Positions 8,850 to 16,525 of a stretch of 64,000 bases of DNA are shown here, one piece after another (the first letter of the stretch is position 1; each line of letters opens with the position of its first letter). Below the pieces are notes generated by a model that saw nothing but the letters and a program-made list of their open reading frames with translations, was not told the origin of the DNA and searched no databases. The position numbers and the translations under genes are program-made. The stretch lies in assembly GCA_036274595.1 (NCBI GenBank), contig DASUFL010000087.1, positions 62,001 to 126,000 of the forward strand. Reading direction: 5' to 3'. The DNA comes from WS-9 sp036274595. GTDB taxonomy: Bacteria > Eisenbacteria > RBG-16-71-46 > SZUA-252.

Positions 8850-9395
8850 CTAGATGCCCTGCCCGACCTCGGTCCAGCGGATGATCTTCCAGGTCGTGTC
8901 TCCGGGCGCGGCGACCGTGGGGGTGAAGGCGAACGTCATCGGATTGATTGGCTGGAAGGTGTACGACGTCTGACCGTCGTAGATGTCCCCGCGCGAGGAC
9001 GGAATCTGAACCACGGCCCATTCCGGATGAGAAGGATCGTCCGACGCTAGCCGCGTCCACGACGATAATGGACCGAAGTCCAATACGATGCTGGAGATGG
9101 TCGTCGACCGAGCAAGCGCGCGCATGTGGCCGATCTCATCGTTGAAAAGGAATGTTGAGATCACGTTGTCATTCAAATCGGTCGATGTCCCCACATAGTT
9201 GTGGTCGTAAAGAGAGTCGTACTCCGTGCTGTCCCGGCTCTGGTAAGAGAGGAGCAGAGCTTCGAGCACGTGCTGCGGAGAGGTCAGCGCTGGATAGCTG
9301 GGCCCGGGTGGCGGCTTCATCGGATCGTCGTCGCTACCGCACCCACCCAACACCGCCGCCGCCATCACCGCCACCGCCCACCCCGCGCGCCGCAT
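8850..9395 (-). CDS. Lipoprotein of unknown function (paralogue of the 9395-9982 gene)
   Basis: 181-residue lipoprotein with a signal peptide ending at lipobox LGGC (Cys19). I recognise no family name. The mature part contains SPQHVLEALLLSYQSRDS, then YDHNYVGTSTDLND and a final WKIIRWTE. The upstream gene has the same order (MLQHAYEARDS, YAGTSTDLND, DDASHPEWA, WTVIRWDE), so the two are tandem paralogues. The fold may be an NTF2-like cone (length and terminal WxxIRW), but this is a guess. The ATG shares one base with the upstream stop (TGATG at 9393-9397). It follows FadL and its paralogue on the same strand, so it probably sits in the cell envelope. Confidence 0.8.
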   Translation of the reverse strand: MRRAGWAVAVMAAAVLGGCGSDDDPMKPPPGPSYPALTSPQHVLEALLLSYQSRDSTEYDSLYDHNYVGTSTDLNDNVISTFLFNDEIGHMRALARSTTISSIVLDFGPLSSWTRLASDDPSHPEWAVVQIPSSRGDIYDGQTSYTFQPINPMTFAFTPTVAAPGDTTWKIIRWTEVGQGI

Positions 9396-9982
9396 CACGG
9401 CACACCCGCGCGGCTCTCGTCCCACCTGATCACGGTCCACAAGGTGTCCGTCTGGGACGTCGTGTCGGGCTTGGGCGTGAAGTAGAAGCTCATCTGATCC
9501 GAAGGGCCGCCGGCCTGCACGATCGACGCGCCGTCGGCGATCTCGATCCGCACGAAGCCGCCCGAGATGTGGATCAGCGCCCACTCCGGATGGCTCGCGT
9601 CATCGGATGGCAGCCGCACCCAGCTCGCGGGCGGGCCGAGATCGCAGATGACCGATGTGATCGTCGTGGACTTGCGGAGCGCGCCCACGTGACTGATCTC
9701 GTTCCCGCGCGTGAAGGTGACGGTCTGGGATCCGGGCGGGTCGTTGAGGTCGGTGGACGTGCCCGCGTAGTCGGTGTCGTAGACGCGCGCGGTGGTCACC
9801 GAGTCGCGCGCCTCGTACGCGTGCTGCAGCATGCCGAGCGTGATCTCGGGGCTCGCGAGCTCGACTGTGGATCGAGGGGGAGGACGGAAACCACCTTCCC
9901 CACCATCCTCATCGTCGCTGCATCCCGCGGCCACGACGAGGGTCGCGATCAGGAGCGTGCCGAGCCGAATCGTCGATCGCAT
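9395..9982 (-). CDS. Lipoprotein of unknown function (paralogue of the 8850-9395 gene)
   Basis: 195-residue lipoprotein with lipobox VAAGC (Cys21) followed by an acidic Ser/Asp/Gly linker. It shares with its downstream neighbour the segments STDLND, HPEWAL/HPEWAV, the DLGPPASWVRL/DFGPLSSWTRL pair and a C-terminal W-x-V/I-I-R-W motif, so the pair arose by tandem duplication. Seventeen bases separate it from the stop of the FadL-type porin gene upstream, which suggests co-transcription. No enzymatic motif is visible. An accessory envelope role for the porin or a stress-induced scavenging protein is possible, but function is unknown. Confidence 0.8.
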   Translation of the reverse strand: MRSTIRLGTLLIATLVVAAGCSDDEDGGEGGFRPPPRSTVELASPEITLGMLQHAYEARDSVTTARVYDTDYAGTSTDLNDPPGSQTVTFTRGNEISHVGALRKSTTITSVICDLGPPASWVRLPSDDASHPEWALIHISGGFVRIEIADGASIVQAGGPSDQMSFYFTPKPDTTSQTDTLWTVIRWDESRAGVP

Positions 9983-9999
9983 GGGATTCTTCCTCGCGC

Positions 10000-11298
10000 C
10001 TAGAAGCGATATCCAAGGCCCAGCCCGATCCGGCCGATGAAGTTGCCGTACTCGCCGGGCAGGACGGGATTCGTGGGGTCGCTCGTGGAGCCGACCGCGG
10101 TGCGGTCGTCGAAGAAAATAGCCTGGTAGGCCGCGTCGACGAGTATGCCCGATTCCGAGGCGAATCCATAGCCGATCTGGACGGAAGAGCGGCTCGAATC
10201 CGGGATGCGAGGCCGCATGTGGTCCGCCGGCACGGGCGTCACATCCCGATACCCGCCGAGGCGGAGCGTGTGCCGGGCGCCCAGATGCCTTGCTACTCCA
10301 ACCCGATAGCTCCATGCATCGTCCCAGCTCTCGTCCTGGACGATATCCCGCACCACCGGATTGCCGCCGACCTGGGTCTCCTTCTCGACGTCGATGTTCA
10401 GGGTCTCGAACGCGCCCCATCCCATCCGGACGACGTCGGCTTCGGTCTCCCAGAGCGTGCCCCACGTGCGCGCGACTCCGACCGCGAGTGACGCTGGAAG
10501 GGGGAGCTTGGCGGTGGCCCCTCCATCCGGAAAGAGCGGCGCCACCGGCGCGGGGATGTTCTCGAAGACGATCGTGCCGTCGATGTCGGGCTCGATCTTC
10601 GATCGGTACGACGCGCCCGCGGACCACGCGCCTCGAGCCCATCGCGCGGCGGCGTTCCATCCCACTCCGGTTCCCGTCCCTTCCATCCGTGTGAAGCCCT
10701 CCGATCCGGGGAAGCCGAGGGGCGTGAGATCGATGTTTCGCGACAGCTCTTTCACGTCGACGTGGGCGACGTCCAGACCGGCTGCGATCGAGAAGCCCGA
10801 GCCGATCGACGCGGCCACGTTCGCGTTCACGTTCATGACCGCGAGGCTCGACATGCGGGAGATGAATCGTCCCTCGAATTCCGGGCCCCATTCGGTCTTG
10901 AGTCCCGAGGGAAACGTGAAGCCGGCGCCCCAGGCCCATCGCGATGAGGCGCGGTGGGTCAGGTAGAGGTAGGAAGGAAACGTCGTGTTGTCGACCTGGT
11001 CGAAGCGGTCGCCGGTCGTGCCCGACGTGAAGTGGCCGCCGTGGAGGAGGATGGCGGTCGTTCCGACCATCGCCTCCTTGCCCTCGTGCGTCGCCAGCGC
11101 GGCGGGATTGAAGTAGACCGCGCTCGCATCGGAGGCGCGCGCGGTCAAGGCGCCGCCGTTCGCGGTGGCCGCGACGCCCTGCTCGTACACTGCGAAGCCC
11201 GCGCTCCGTGCTTCGCCGGGGAACGCCGCCGCGAGGGCAACGAGCGCGCAGGCGGTACGGCGGGCCCCGCCCCGGTAGTGCCGTATGGGTGAGTTCAT
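10000..11298 (-). CDS. OmpP1/FadL family outer-membrane transporter
   Basis: 432-residue outer-membrane beta-barrel of the OmpP1/FadL/TodX family, which carries long-chain fatty acids and other hydrophobic compounds. A signal peptide ends near EARSAGF, and the mature start GFAVYEQGVAATANGGALTA matches the FadL N-terminal hatch (residues NPAAL follow in AVYFNPAAL). The end is a typical barrel strand with terminal aromatic: IGLGLGYRF. The ATG at 11298 was chosen because the signal peptide begins there; upstream in-frame sequence lacks sense. Two paralogous lipoproteins follow directly. The likely promoter lies in the ~100-base region divergent from the ATP-grasp gene. Confidence 0.92.
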   Translation of the reverse strand: MNSPIRHYRGGARRTACALVALAAAFPGEARSAGFAVYEQGVAATANGGALTARASDASAVYFNPAALATHEGKEAMVGTTAILLHGGHFTSGTTGDRFDQVDNTTFPSYLYLTHRASSRWAWGAGFTFPSGLKTEWGPEFEGRFISRMSSLAVMNVNANVAASIGSGFSIAAGLDVAHVDVKELSRNIDLTPLGFPGSEGFTRMEGTGTGVGWNAAARWARGAWSAGASYRSKIEPDIDGTIVFENIPAPVAPLFPDGGATAKLPLPASLAVGVARTWGTLWETEADVVRMGWGAFETLNIDVEKETQVGGNPVVRDIVQDESWDDAWSYRVGVARHLGARHTLRLGGYRDVTPVPADHMRPRIPDSSRSSVQIGYGFASESGILVDAAYQAIFFDDRTAVGSTSDPTNPVLPGEYGNFIGRIGLGLGYRF

Positions 11299-11393
11299 CG
11301 GCCGCACGTACGGGAGTGTACGTAGACCGGACTGCTTCGAGAAGCCTTTCCCTGGGGCCGGTGCGCGGGTTTGCCAGCGGCGGCGGCCCGCGT

Positions 11394-11453
11394 TAGGCTG
11401 TTTCCGCTCTGGCCGCACCACCCCGAACTTCCTCCAACGAGGCGGCGACCCTG
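11394..11453 (+). promoter_or_regulatory. Probable initiation region of the ATP-grasp gene (CTG start candidates)
   Basis: The ATP-grasp frame is open from 11397 and encodes a good first beta-strand (CIVFGDYITAL) before the first ATG at 11499, yet it holds no ATG, GTG or TTG. Two CTG codons are candidates. One at 11409 lies nine bases after a TAGGCT -10-like box at 11394-11399. The other at 11451 has GAGG (11439-11442) eight bases upstream. Confidence 0.35.
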
Positions 11454-12614
11454 CCCGTTTGCATCGTCTTCGGCGACTACATCACGGCGCTCGCGGTCAT
11501 GCGCTCGTGCGGGCGCGCCGGCGTGCCCGTCTACAACGCGGGCAGCAACCGGACGACGATCGGACGGTCGCGGTGGTTCCGGCCGGTGCCAGGCGTGGAC
11601 GTCCCGGAGAGCGCGAGCCCCGATCGTGTGGCGGACCTCCTGCGCGCGCTGCCGTTCGATCGCTCGGTGTTGTTCCCGTGCAGCGACCGCTGGGCCCTGG
11701 CGCTCGCCGCCCTGCCCTCCGATGTCGTCACCCGCCACGCGCCGGTCACCGCGTCGCTGCCCGTCGTGCAGACGCTGGTCGACAAGGAGGCCTTCGCCCA
11801 CGCCGCCGCCGCCCATTGCGTGCCGGCGCCCCGGCTGCTCCAGCCGCGGCAACTATCCGACATCTCCGACAGCGACCTGCCTGACTTCTTCATCAAGCCG
11901 CGCGACTCGCAGCTGTTTTCGGATCGATTCGGCGTCAAGGCGTTCATGCTGACGGATCGCGCACGCGCCGAGGAGATGCTGGGGCAGCTCGCGGCTGAAC
12001 GAATCGAGGTCGTACTTCAAGAGTTGATACCCGGCGGGGCGACCGACCACGTGTTCCTGGACGGCTACGTCGACCGGCGCGGCGCGATTCGTGCGTGTCT
12101 CGCCCGCCGCCGTCTGCGGATGTACCCGCGGCCATTCGGCAACAGCACGCTGTCCGTGACGATTCCGATGCGGGAGGCCGCGGCCGCGCGCGAGTCGCTC
12201 GAGCGGCTCTTTACAGGTATTGGGTTCGTCGGCCTCTTCGACGCCGAATTCGCGTTCGACGCGCGCGACGGCCTGTTCAAGATCGTCGAGGTGAACGCCC
12301 GCCCGTGGTGGCAGCTCGCGCTGACCGGCGGCTCAGGGCTCGACGTCTGCGTCATGGCCTATCACGACGCGCTCGGCGAGCCGTTCACGGTGCCGTCGGA
12401 GTACCGGATCGGCCGCACGTGGGTGCATCCCGTGCCGGATCTGGGAGCGTGGTGGGATGGTGTGAAGCGCGGCGATCGCACCGGCGGGTTTCCGGTTCGC
12501 AACTGGTTCACCGGACCGAACAGCGTGTGGAGCTGGGACGATCCCTGGCCCGTCCTCGATGAGCTGGGCCGGCTCGCGCGGATTGCGTTCCGGAAGCTGC
12601 GGCGGACGTCTTGA
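11451..12614 (+). CDS. ATP-grasp family carboxylate-amine ligase-like protein
   Basis: ATP-grasp protein, about 370-387 residues depending on the start. The fold joins a carboxylate to an amine or thiol using ATP. The N-terminal Rossmann-like part reads CIVFGDYITALAVMRSCGRAGVPVYNAGS, which needs initiation upstream of the ATG at 11499. The start given is an in-frame CTG at 11451; CTG at 11409 or ATG at 11499 are alternatives. The ATP-grasp core has FFIKPRDSQLF (ATP-lysine), EVVLQELIPGG, and the metal-binding end FDAEFAFD...IVEVNARPWWQ. Similar enzymes make peptides or modify polysaccharide-linked amino acids. No neighbour hints at the substrate. Confidence 0.82.
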   Translation: MPVCIVFGDYITALAVMRSCGRAGVPVYNAGSNRTTIGRSRWFRPVPGVDVPESASPDRVADLLRALPFDRSVLFPCSDRWALALAALPSDVVTRHAPVTASLPVVQTLVDKEAFAHAAAAHCVPAPRLLQPRQLSDISDSDLPDFFIKPRDSQLFSDRFGVKAFMLTDRARAEEMLGQLAAERIEVVLQELIPGGATDHVFLDGYVDRRGAIRACLARRRLRMYPRPFGNSTLSVTIPMREAAAARESLERLFTGIGFVGLFDAEFAFDARDGLFKIVEVNARPWWQLALTGGSGLDVCVMAYHDALGEPFTVPSEYRIGRTWVHPVPDLGAWWDGVKRGDRTGGFPVRNWFTGPNSVWSWDDPWPVLDELGRLARIAFRKLRRTS

Positions 12615-12689
12615 GCCGGGCCGCGCCAGTGTCGTACACGCGCAGTTACGGGCCAATCGCGCCTGGAGCGCCGCCCGCCCGGGCGCGGG

Positions 12690-13388
12690 CTAGTGCGCGG
12701 GCTTGTCCGCCGCGGCGAGCTTGGCCCAGTCCTCGGGACCGACCTGCGCGACGACCTCGAATTTCTTGTCCCCCAGCGGCTTCACGATCAGCGCCTCGGC
12801 TTCCTTGAGCTGATCGCGCGCGAGGCCCGCCACGATGGGGATGATCACGTCCTGGTGCGTGACGAGGACGAGGTTCTTTCCCTTCTCGGTGGGCGTGCTC
12901 AGGAGATCGACGCGGACCGCGCGGCTCTGGCTGCCGCGCTGGAAGAGGTCGTTCGAGACTTCATGCCGGCCGAACGCGAGCTGGGCCGTGTCGCGGCAGC
13001 GCCACATCGGGCTCGCGATGACGCGTCCGATCGGAATCTTGAGCGCCGCGATCGACTGCCCGATGGCCTTCGCCGCCTTCTCCCCCTCGGTGCTGAGGTT
13101 CCGCTGCGTCGCGCGGTCTTCGAAGTTCGTGACGTCGGCGTCGCGCTGGGACCAGTCGGTGATCGAGTGGCGGAAGACGAGGACATAGCCTCCCTCGCGA
13201 AGCCTGGCCGGGAGGTCGGCCTTCGGGCGCGGGAATAGCGTGTGCGCCCCCTTGATGCTGTCGACCACCGCCGTGTCGGGCAGGGCGCCCGCCATCTTGG
13301 TGGGGGTGACGGTTTCCGCGAGCGCGATGGCCGTCAGGAAGCAGGCGCATGCGCACGCGAAGGCCATCCACCGGATGCGTTGGGTCAA
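12690..13388 (-). CDS. Secreted histidine phosphatase superfamily protein
   Basis: 232-residue protein with an N-terminal signal peptide and a branch-1-like histidine phosphatase core. The phosphohistidine motif is FRHSITDWSQRD (Arg73-His74) where many relatives have RHGE. The second half has VIASPMWRCRDTAQLAF and the distal catalytic His in VLVTHQDVI. The RHS variant is typical of a periplasmic subgroup of unknown substrate. The start is placed at TTG 13388, which overlaps the DoxX stop as TTGA and gives a good n-region (TQRIR); an ATG at 13367 would shorten the signal peptide. It is probably co-expressed with the DoxX-like membrane protein. Confidence 0.82.
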   Translation of the reverse strand: MTQRIRWMAFACACACFLTAIALAETVTPTKMAGALPDTAVVDSIKGAHTLFPRPKADLPARLREGGYVLVFRHSITDWSQRDADVTNFEDRATQRNLSTEGEKAAKAIGQSIAALKIPIGRVIASPMWRCRDTAQLAFGRHEVSNDLFQRGSQSRAVRVDLLSTPTEKGKNLVLVTHQDVIIPIVAGLARDQLKEAEALIVKPLGDKKFEVVAQVGPEDWAKLAAADKPAH

Positions 13389-14221
13389 GCGAGCCGTTCC
13401 TCGACGGCCGGGGCCACGCGTGGAGCCGGCTCGACCGCTCTCTTGCTCTTCATCTGGGTCACGAGGAGCGCGAGGGGAGCAACGTAGCTCCCGCCCCGCT
13501 CGACCCACTCCCAGAAGGGCGATCCGCTCATCGGATAGAGAAGCTCGGTTCCCACCTTCCACGCGCACACGAACAGGAGGAGCGCCGGTACGGGCGCGAA
13601 GAGAACGCCCGCCGCCAGCGCGACCTCGAACCATCCGACCGCCGAGACGGCGGCCGCCTTGTTGGCAATGCCGATCACGGCGTAGTGGTCCTGAAGCATC
13701 GCCTTGTGCATGAAGGCGCCATATCCCGCGTGGCCGAGGAGGAGGAGCGCGGTGCTCCACCGGAGCATCCAGCCTGCCTGCTCCATCGTGATTCCGCGCC
13801 GGGACGGCGTGTCGCCGGGCATGATCGGCTCGAACCACTCGCGCCAGGTGCGTCCCAGACCGCTCAGAGCCAGGAAGGTCATCGGAACGCCGTAGTTCCC
13901 GGCGCGCTCGAGGACTTCCCAGAAGCCCTGCCCCGCAAGCGGACGCAGGAGCGCGGTGAAGGTAGCCCAGACGGACATCCAGAGGAGCATGGCGCGACAG
14001 GGGCTGAGGAGCGCGGTGATCCCCATCGTGATGTCGAAGGTGCCGACGATGGGCATGAGCCGTCGGGCCATCTCGTCCCCGAAACCGAGGGCATGGAAGA
14101 AGGGGAACCACCCCTCCTTGACCCGGATTCCAAAGGCGCCGTGGCCGATGAAGCACATGGCGAGGCCGATCCGGAGCGACCAGTGGAGGGCGCGCGAAGT
14201 CCAGGCGGGGCGGGAGGTCAT
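13385..14221 (-). CDS. DoxX-like membrane protein with internal duplication
   Basis: 278-residue polytopic membrane protein with about eight helices. It looks like two DoxX-like four-helix units in tandem. Unit one (~15-120) contains FIGHGAFGI and GFWEVLERAGNYGVPMTFLAL. Unit two (~145-262) contains LLGHAGYGAF and PFWEWVERGGSYVAPLALLV. DoxX-type proteins occur with quinone- or thiosulfate-linked oxidoreductases, but no such partner is adjacent. It is translationally coupled (TTGA) to the secreted histidine phosphatase. A sigma-70-like promoter about 80 bases upstream fits this two-gene operon. Function unknown. Confidence 0.8.
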   Translation of the reverse strand: MTSRPAWTSRALHWSLRIGLAMCFIGHGAFGIRVKEGWFPFFHALGFGDEMARRLMPIVGTFDITMGITALLSPCRAMLLWMSVWATFTALLRPLAGQGFWEVLERAGNYGVPMTFLALSGLGRTWREWFEPIMPGDTPSRRGITMEQAGWMLRWSTALLLLGHAGYGAFMHKAMLQDHYAVIGIANKAAAVSAVGWFEVALAAGVLFAPVPALLLFVCAWKVGTELLYPMSGSPFWEWVERGGSYVAPLALLVTQMKSKRAVEPAPRVAPAVEERLA

Positions 14222-14670
14222 GGATGCCGAGGTCGGGTCGATGGCTGGCTCGTGGTTCCGGCGTTCGGGGGCGCCTCCATGCGAGGTGCTCGACTCCCCA
14301 ATTTAGCAGAAATTCACTGTAATTTCAAGGGTTTGGGCAGGTGGGAACGGGTGGAACGTGAAGCAGAGGGGGGACCTTGGCTCCAAACCGCGTGGTGGCG
14401 GCGGTGCCCGTCCCGGCAGTGACTGAACGCCGCACGAAACGGACTATCCGTCTCCCCAGCCGGATCCGCCGCCCCACGCTCCATGTGGCGTGCTCGCCGT
14501 ACTCCAGTGGCTCGCTCGTGTCCGGAGGGACATCAGGCGGTCGGCTCGCCGAAATCCCCACAGCGTTTCGGCGGGCCCCCCACCCGTTCATGGTGGTAAA
14601 CGACGGGGCGAGGGTCGAACGCACAGCAAATCTGTGGATGGAATCGGGAGAGCGCGGGAAAAACTGGGCG
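14222..14670. other. 449-base intergenic region
   Basis: No gene is supported here. Open frames in this stretch lack ribosome sites, recognisable motifs and conserved ends. It contains the AT-rich island with the promoter of the DoxX gene (14300-14328). It is also the 3' region of the Ser/Thr kinase gene, which ends at 14671. I found no clear terminator or repeat in the remainder. Confidence 0.5.
14300..14328 (-). promoter_or_regulatory. Sigma-70-like promoter for the DoxX-phosphatase operon
   Basis: On the minus strand TTGAAA (14323-14328) and TAAATT (14300-14305) are separated by 17 bases inside an unusually AT-rich patch. The match is five of six at -35 and four of six at -10. Transcription would start near 14293, about 70 bases before the ATG at 14221. 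Confidence 0.5.
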
Positions 14671-16389
14671 TCAGTCGCCCTGGCTCTCCGGGTTCGCGAG
14701 GCGCGTCTGCCAGACCCACAGGTCCTTGGATCGCGCGGGATCTTCGGAGACCTTGGCCAGCACCTCGGAAAGCCGTGGCGCCTTCGCTGTTTCGACCTGC
14801 GACGGCTCCGTGCCTCCGATCCCTCGCAGCGTGTGCAGCACCTCCTGGCCCAGCTCGACCGGGGCGCCGGGACGGGCGCGAGGCACGGCCGCGAGCTCGT
14901 GCTCGAGCGCCGCAAGCGGCGTGCGCGAAGCGACGACGAAGAGCTCCTCGCTTCCGCCGGCGCTCGTGACCTGCCAGCTCTCGGGCACTCCTTGCCGCGA
15001 TCCGGGGAGGCGGTTGCTCTGCTTGGCTGGTAAGGGATTGGCCGCATCCAGACCGGGAAGCGGGAAGAGCACGAAGACGCTCCCTTTCTCGTCCTGATTG
15101 AATACATAGACGTTCATCGCGTCGTCACCGGTGAGCTCGAGGTAGAGCTTGTCCCCGGGCTCCACGCGCGCACCGGGCAGGAGCTGCTCCGACGTTCCAT
15201 CCCGCTCGCGGTAGAGCTTGGCGTTCGCCGCGAGCGCCGTGTGCACCACGACCGGAGGGGTTGGATGTGGCGGGGTCGGCGGCCAGGCGATGTAGGTCAC
15301 GAAGAGCACGGCCAGCGCGGCCGCCGCGAGGAGCGGCCAGCGCCACTTCGGCGGCTTCCGCGCTTCACCGCCATGGTCGTTGTGGTCGCCAATCCTGAGA
15401 AGCTCACGCTCCATCTCTCCCACGCTCCCGTAGCGGTGGGCCGGGTCGGCCTCGAGCGCGCGCTCCACGACGTTCACGAAATCGCCTGGAAGGTCGGGCC
15501 TCGCGTCCCGGAGCGGCTTCCGGGTCCCCGTCCGGTGATGCTCCTGGAGCTCGCGAAACGTGGATGCGTCGACGGGATAGCGGCGGGTGACGAGTCGGTA
15601 GAGAAGAACTCCGAGGGAGTAGATGTCCGATGAGGGCGTCGCTTTGCCACCGGCGAGAACCTCCGGCGCTACAGCGAGCGGCGTGCCGTAGACCGACTCC
15701 CCGCCTTCCCGCGCTCCCAGCTCGCCGGGAAGGAAGGCGGCAGCGGCGCCGAAGTCCATGAGCACGATGCGGCCGCTCCCCTCCTCGCGCATGACGTTCT
15801 GGGTCTTCACGTCGCGGTGCACGAGGCCCTTCTTGTGGATCGCGGAGAGCGCCTGGCAGAGCGCCACGCCGATGGTCGCCGCTTCGCGGTCGCTTCTCTG
15901 GCCGGCGATGGTGATGATCTGCTCGAGCGTTTGGCCGCGTATGAGGTCGGTCCAGAGCCCGGGGCGTCCCTGGTGGACATCGGCGCCGTGCACCGTGACG
16001 ACGTGCTGGGAACGAACCTGGGCGAGCATTCTGGCTTCGCCGATGAATTGATCGGCGGCCCGCTTCGATCCAGCGCGGCTCGACGAGAGGAGCTTGAGCG
16101 CGACATCGCAACGCAGGCGCGTGTCGAGCGCGCGGTACACCTCGCCGAAGGCGCCGTCGCCGATCTTCTCCCGAACTTCCAGGTGCCCCCATGTGAACGG
16201 GAGCGGAATGCTGGAGGGAGGATCGACGTGGGCCGCCACGACCGATTCCAGGACTCGGAGCGCCTCGATGCTATCGCTGCTGTCCGGGTCGGCTTCGAGC
16301 GCGTGGTCCCAATCGACCGGATCGCCGTCCGCAATCGTCTGGGCGAGCTTCAAGAGGCGCTCGTGCCGGTCGTCGTCTTCGGGAGTCAC
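14671..16389 (-). CDS. Membrane-anchored Ser/Thr protein kinase with C-terminal DUF4384-like domain
   Basis: 572-residue Hanks-type kinase. The catalytic domain (~68-335) has the glycine loop GDGAFGEVY, the VALK lysine (Lys99), HRDVKTQN with Asp193, DFG with Asp212, and an APE motif (APEV). One membrane helix at ~350-369 is followed by a Pro/Thr linker and an extracytoplasmic domain resembling DUF4384 (GDKLYLELTGDDAMNVYVFNQDEKGSVFVLFP), a beta-rich domain found in secreted and kinase-linked proteins. The N-terminal ~65 residues are acidic and soluble. The start is GTG at 16389 with a strong ribosome site, AAGGAGGT, five bases upstream. Substrates unknown. The next gene upstream is the hybrid histidine kinase, but 136 bases separate them. 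Confidence 0.93.
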   Translation of the reverse strand: MTPEDDDRHERLLKLAQTIADGDPVDWDHALEADPDSSDSIEALRVLESVVAAHVDPPSSIPLPFTWGHLEVREKIGDGAFGEVYRALDTRLRCDVALKLLSSSRAGSKRAADQFIGEARMLAQVRSQHVVTVHGADVHQGRPGLWTDLIRGQTLEQIITIAGQRSDREAATIGVALCQALSAIHKKGLVHRDVKTQNVMREEGSGRIVLMDFGAAAAFLPGELGAREGGESVYGTPLAVAPEVLAGGKATPSSDIYSLGVLLYRLVTRRYPVDASTFRELQEHHRTGTRKPLRDARPDLPGDFVNVVERALEADPAHRYGSVGEMERELLRIGDHNDHGGEARKPPKWRWPLLAAAALAVLFVTYIAWPPTPPHPTPPVVVHTALAANAKLYRERDGTSEQLLPGARVEPGDKLYLELTGDDAMNVYVFNQDEKGSVFVLFPLPGLDAANPLPAKQSNRLPGSRQGVPESWQVTSAGGSEELFVVASRTPLAALEHELAAVPRARPGAPVELGQEVLHTLRGIGGTEPSQVETAKAPRLSEVLAKVSEDPARSKDLWVWQTRLANPESQGD

Positions 16390-16394
16390 GCCCT

Positions 16395-16402
16395 ACCTCC
16401 TT
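16395..16402 (-). promoter_or_regulatory. Strong Shine-Dalgarno site fixing the GTG start of the kinase
   Basis: AAGGAGGT on the minus strand ends five bases before GTG 16389. It is one of the strongest ribosome sites in the window and supports the non-ATG start. A short CCGCAC/GTGCGG hairpin (16412-16427) lies just upstream. Confidence 0.7.
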
Positions 16403-16525
16403 GGGTTCCCGCCGCACCGTGGTGCGGTGCCCTCACCGTCCATGACTAGAACGCCGGAACCGTGTCATCTGCACAGGATAATGAAGCGGGGATCGACCCG
16501 CCAGCAGGGGGAAGAGGTGCCTCGG

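Noticed and set aside
14610..14645. A DnaA box-like sequence (ATCCACAG) suggesting an origin.
   Set aside because: Only one weak match to TTATCCACA, no cluster of boxes and no dnaA or dnaN nearby.
16412..16427. CCGCACC/GGTGCGG hairpin as terminator of the histidine kinase gene.
   Set aside because: It lies ~100 bases after the kinase stop, has a two- to four-base loop and no T-run, so it is mentioned only with the Ser/Thr kinase ribosome site.
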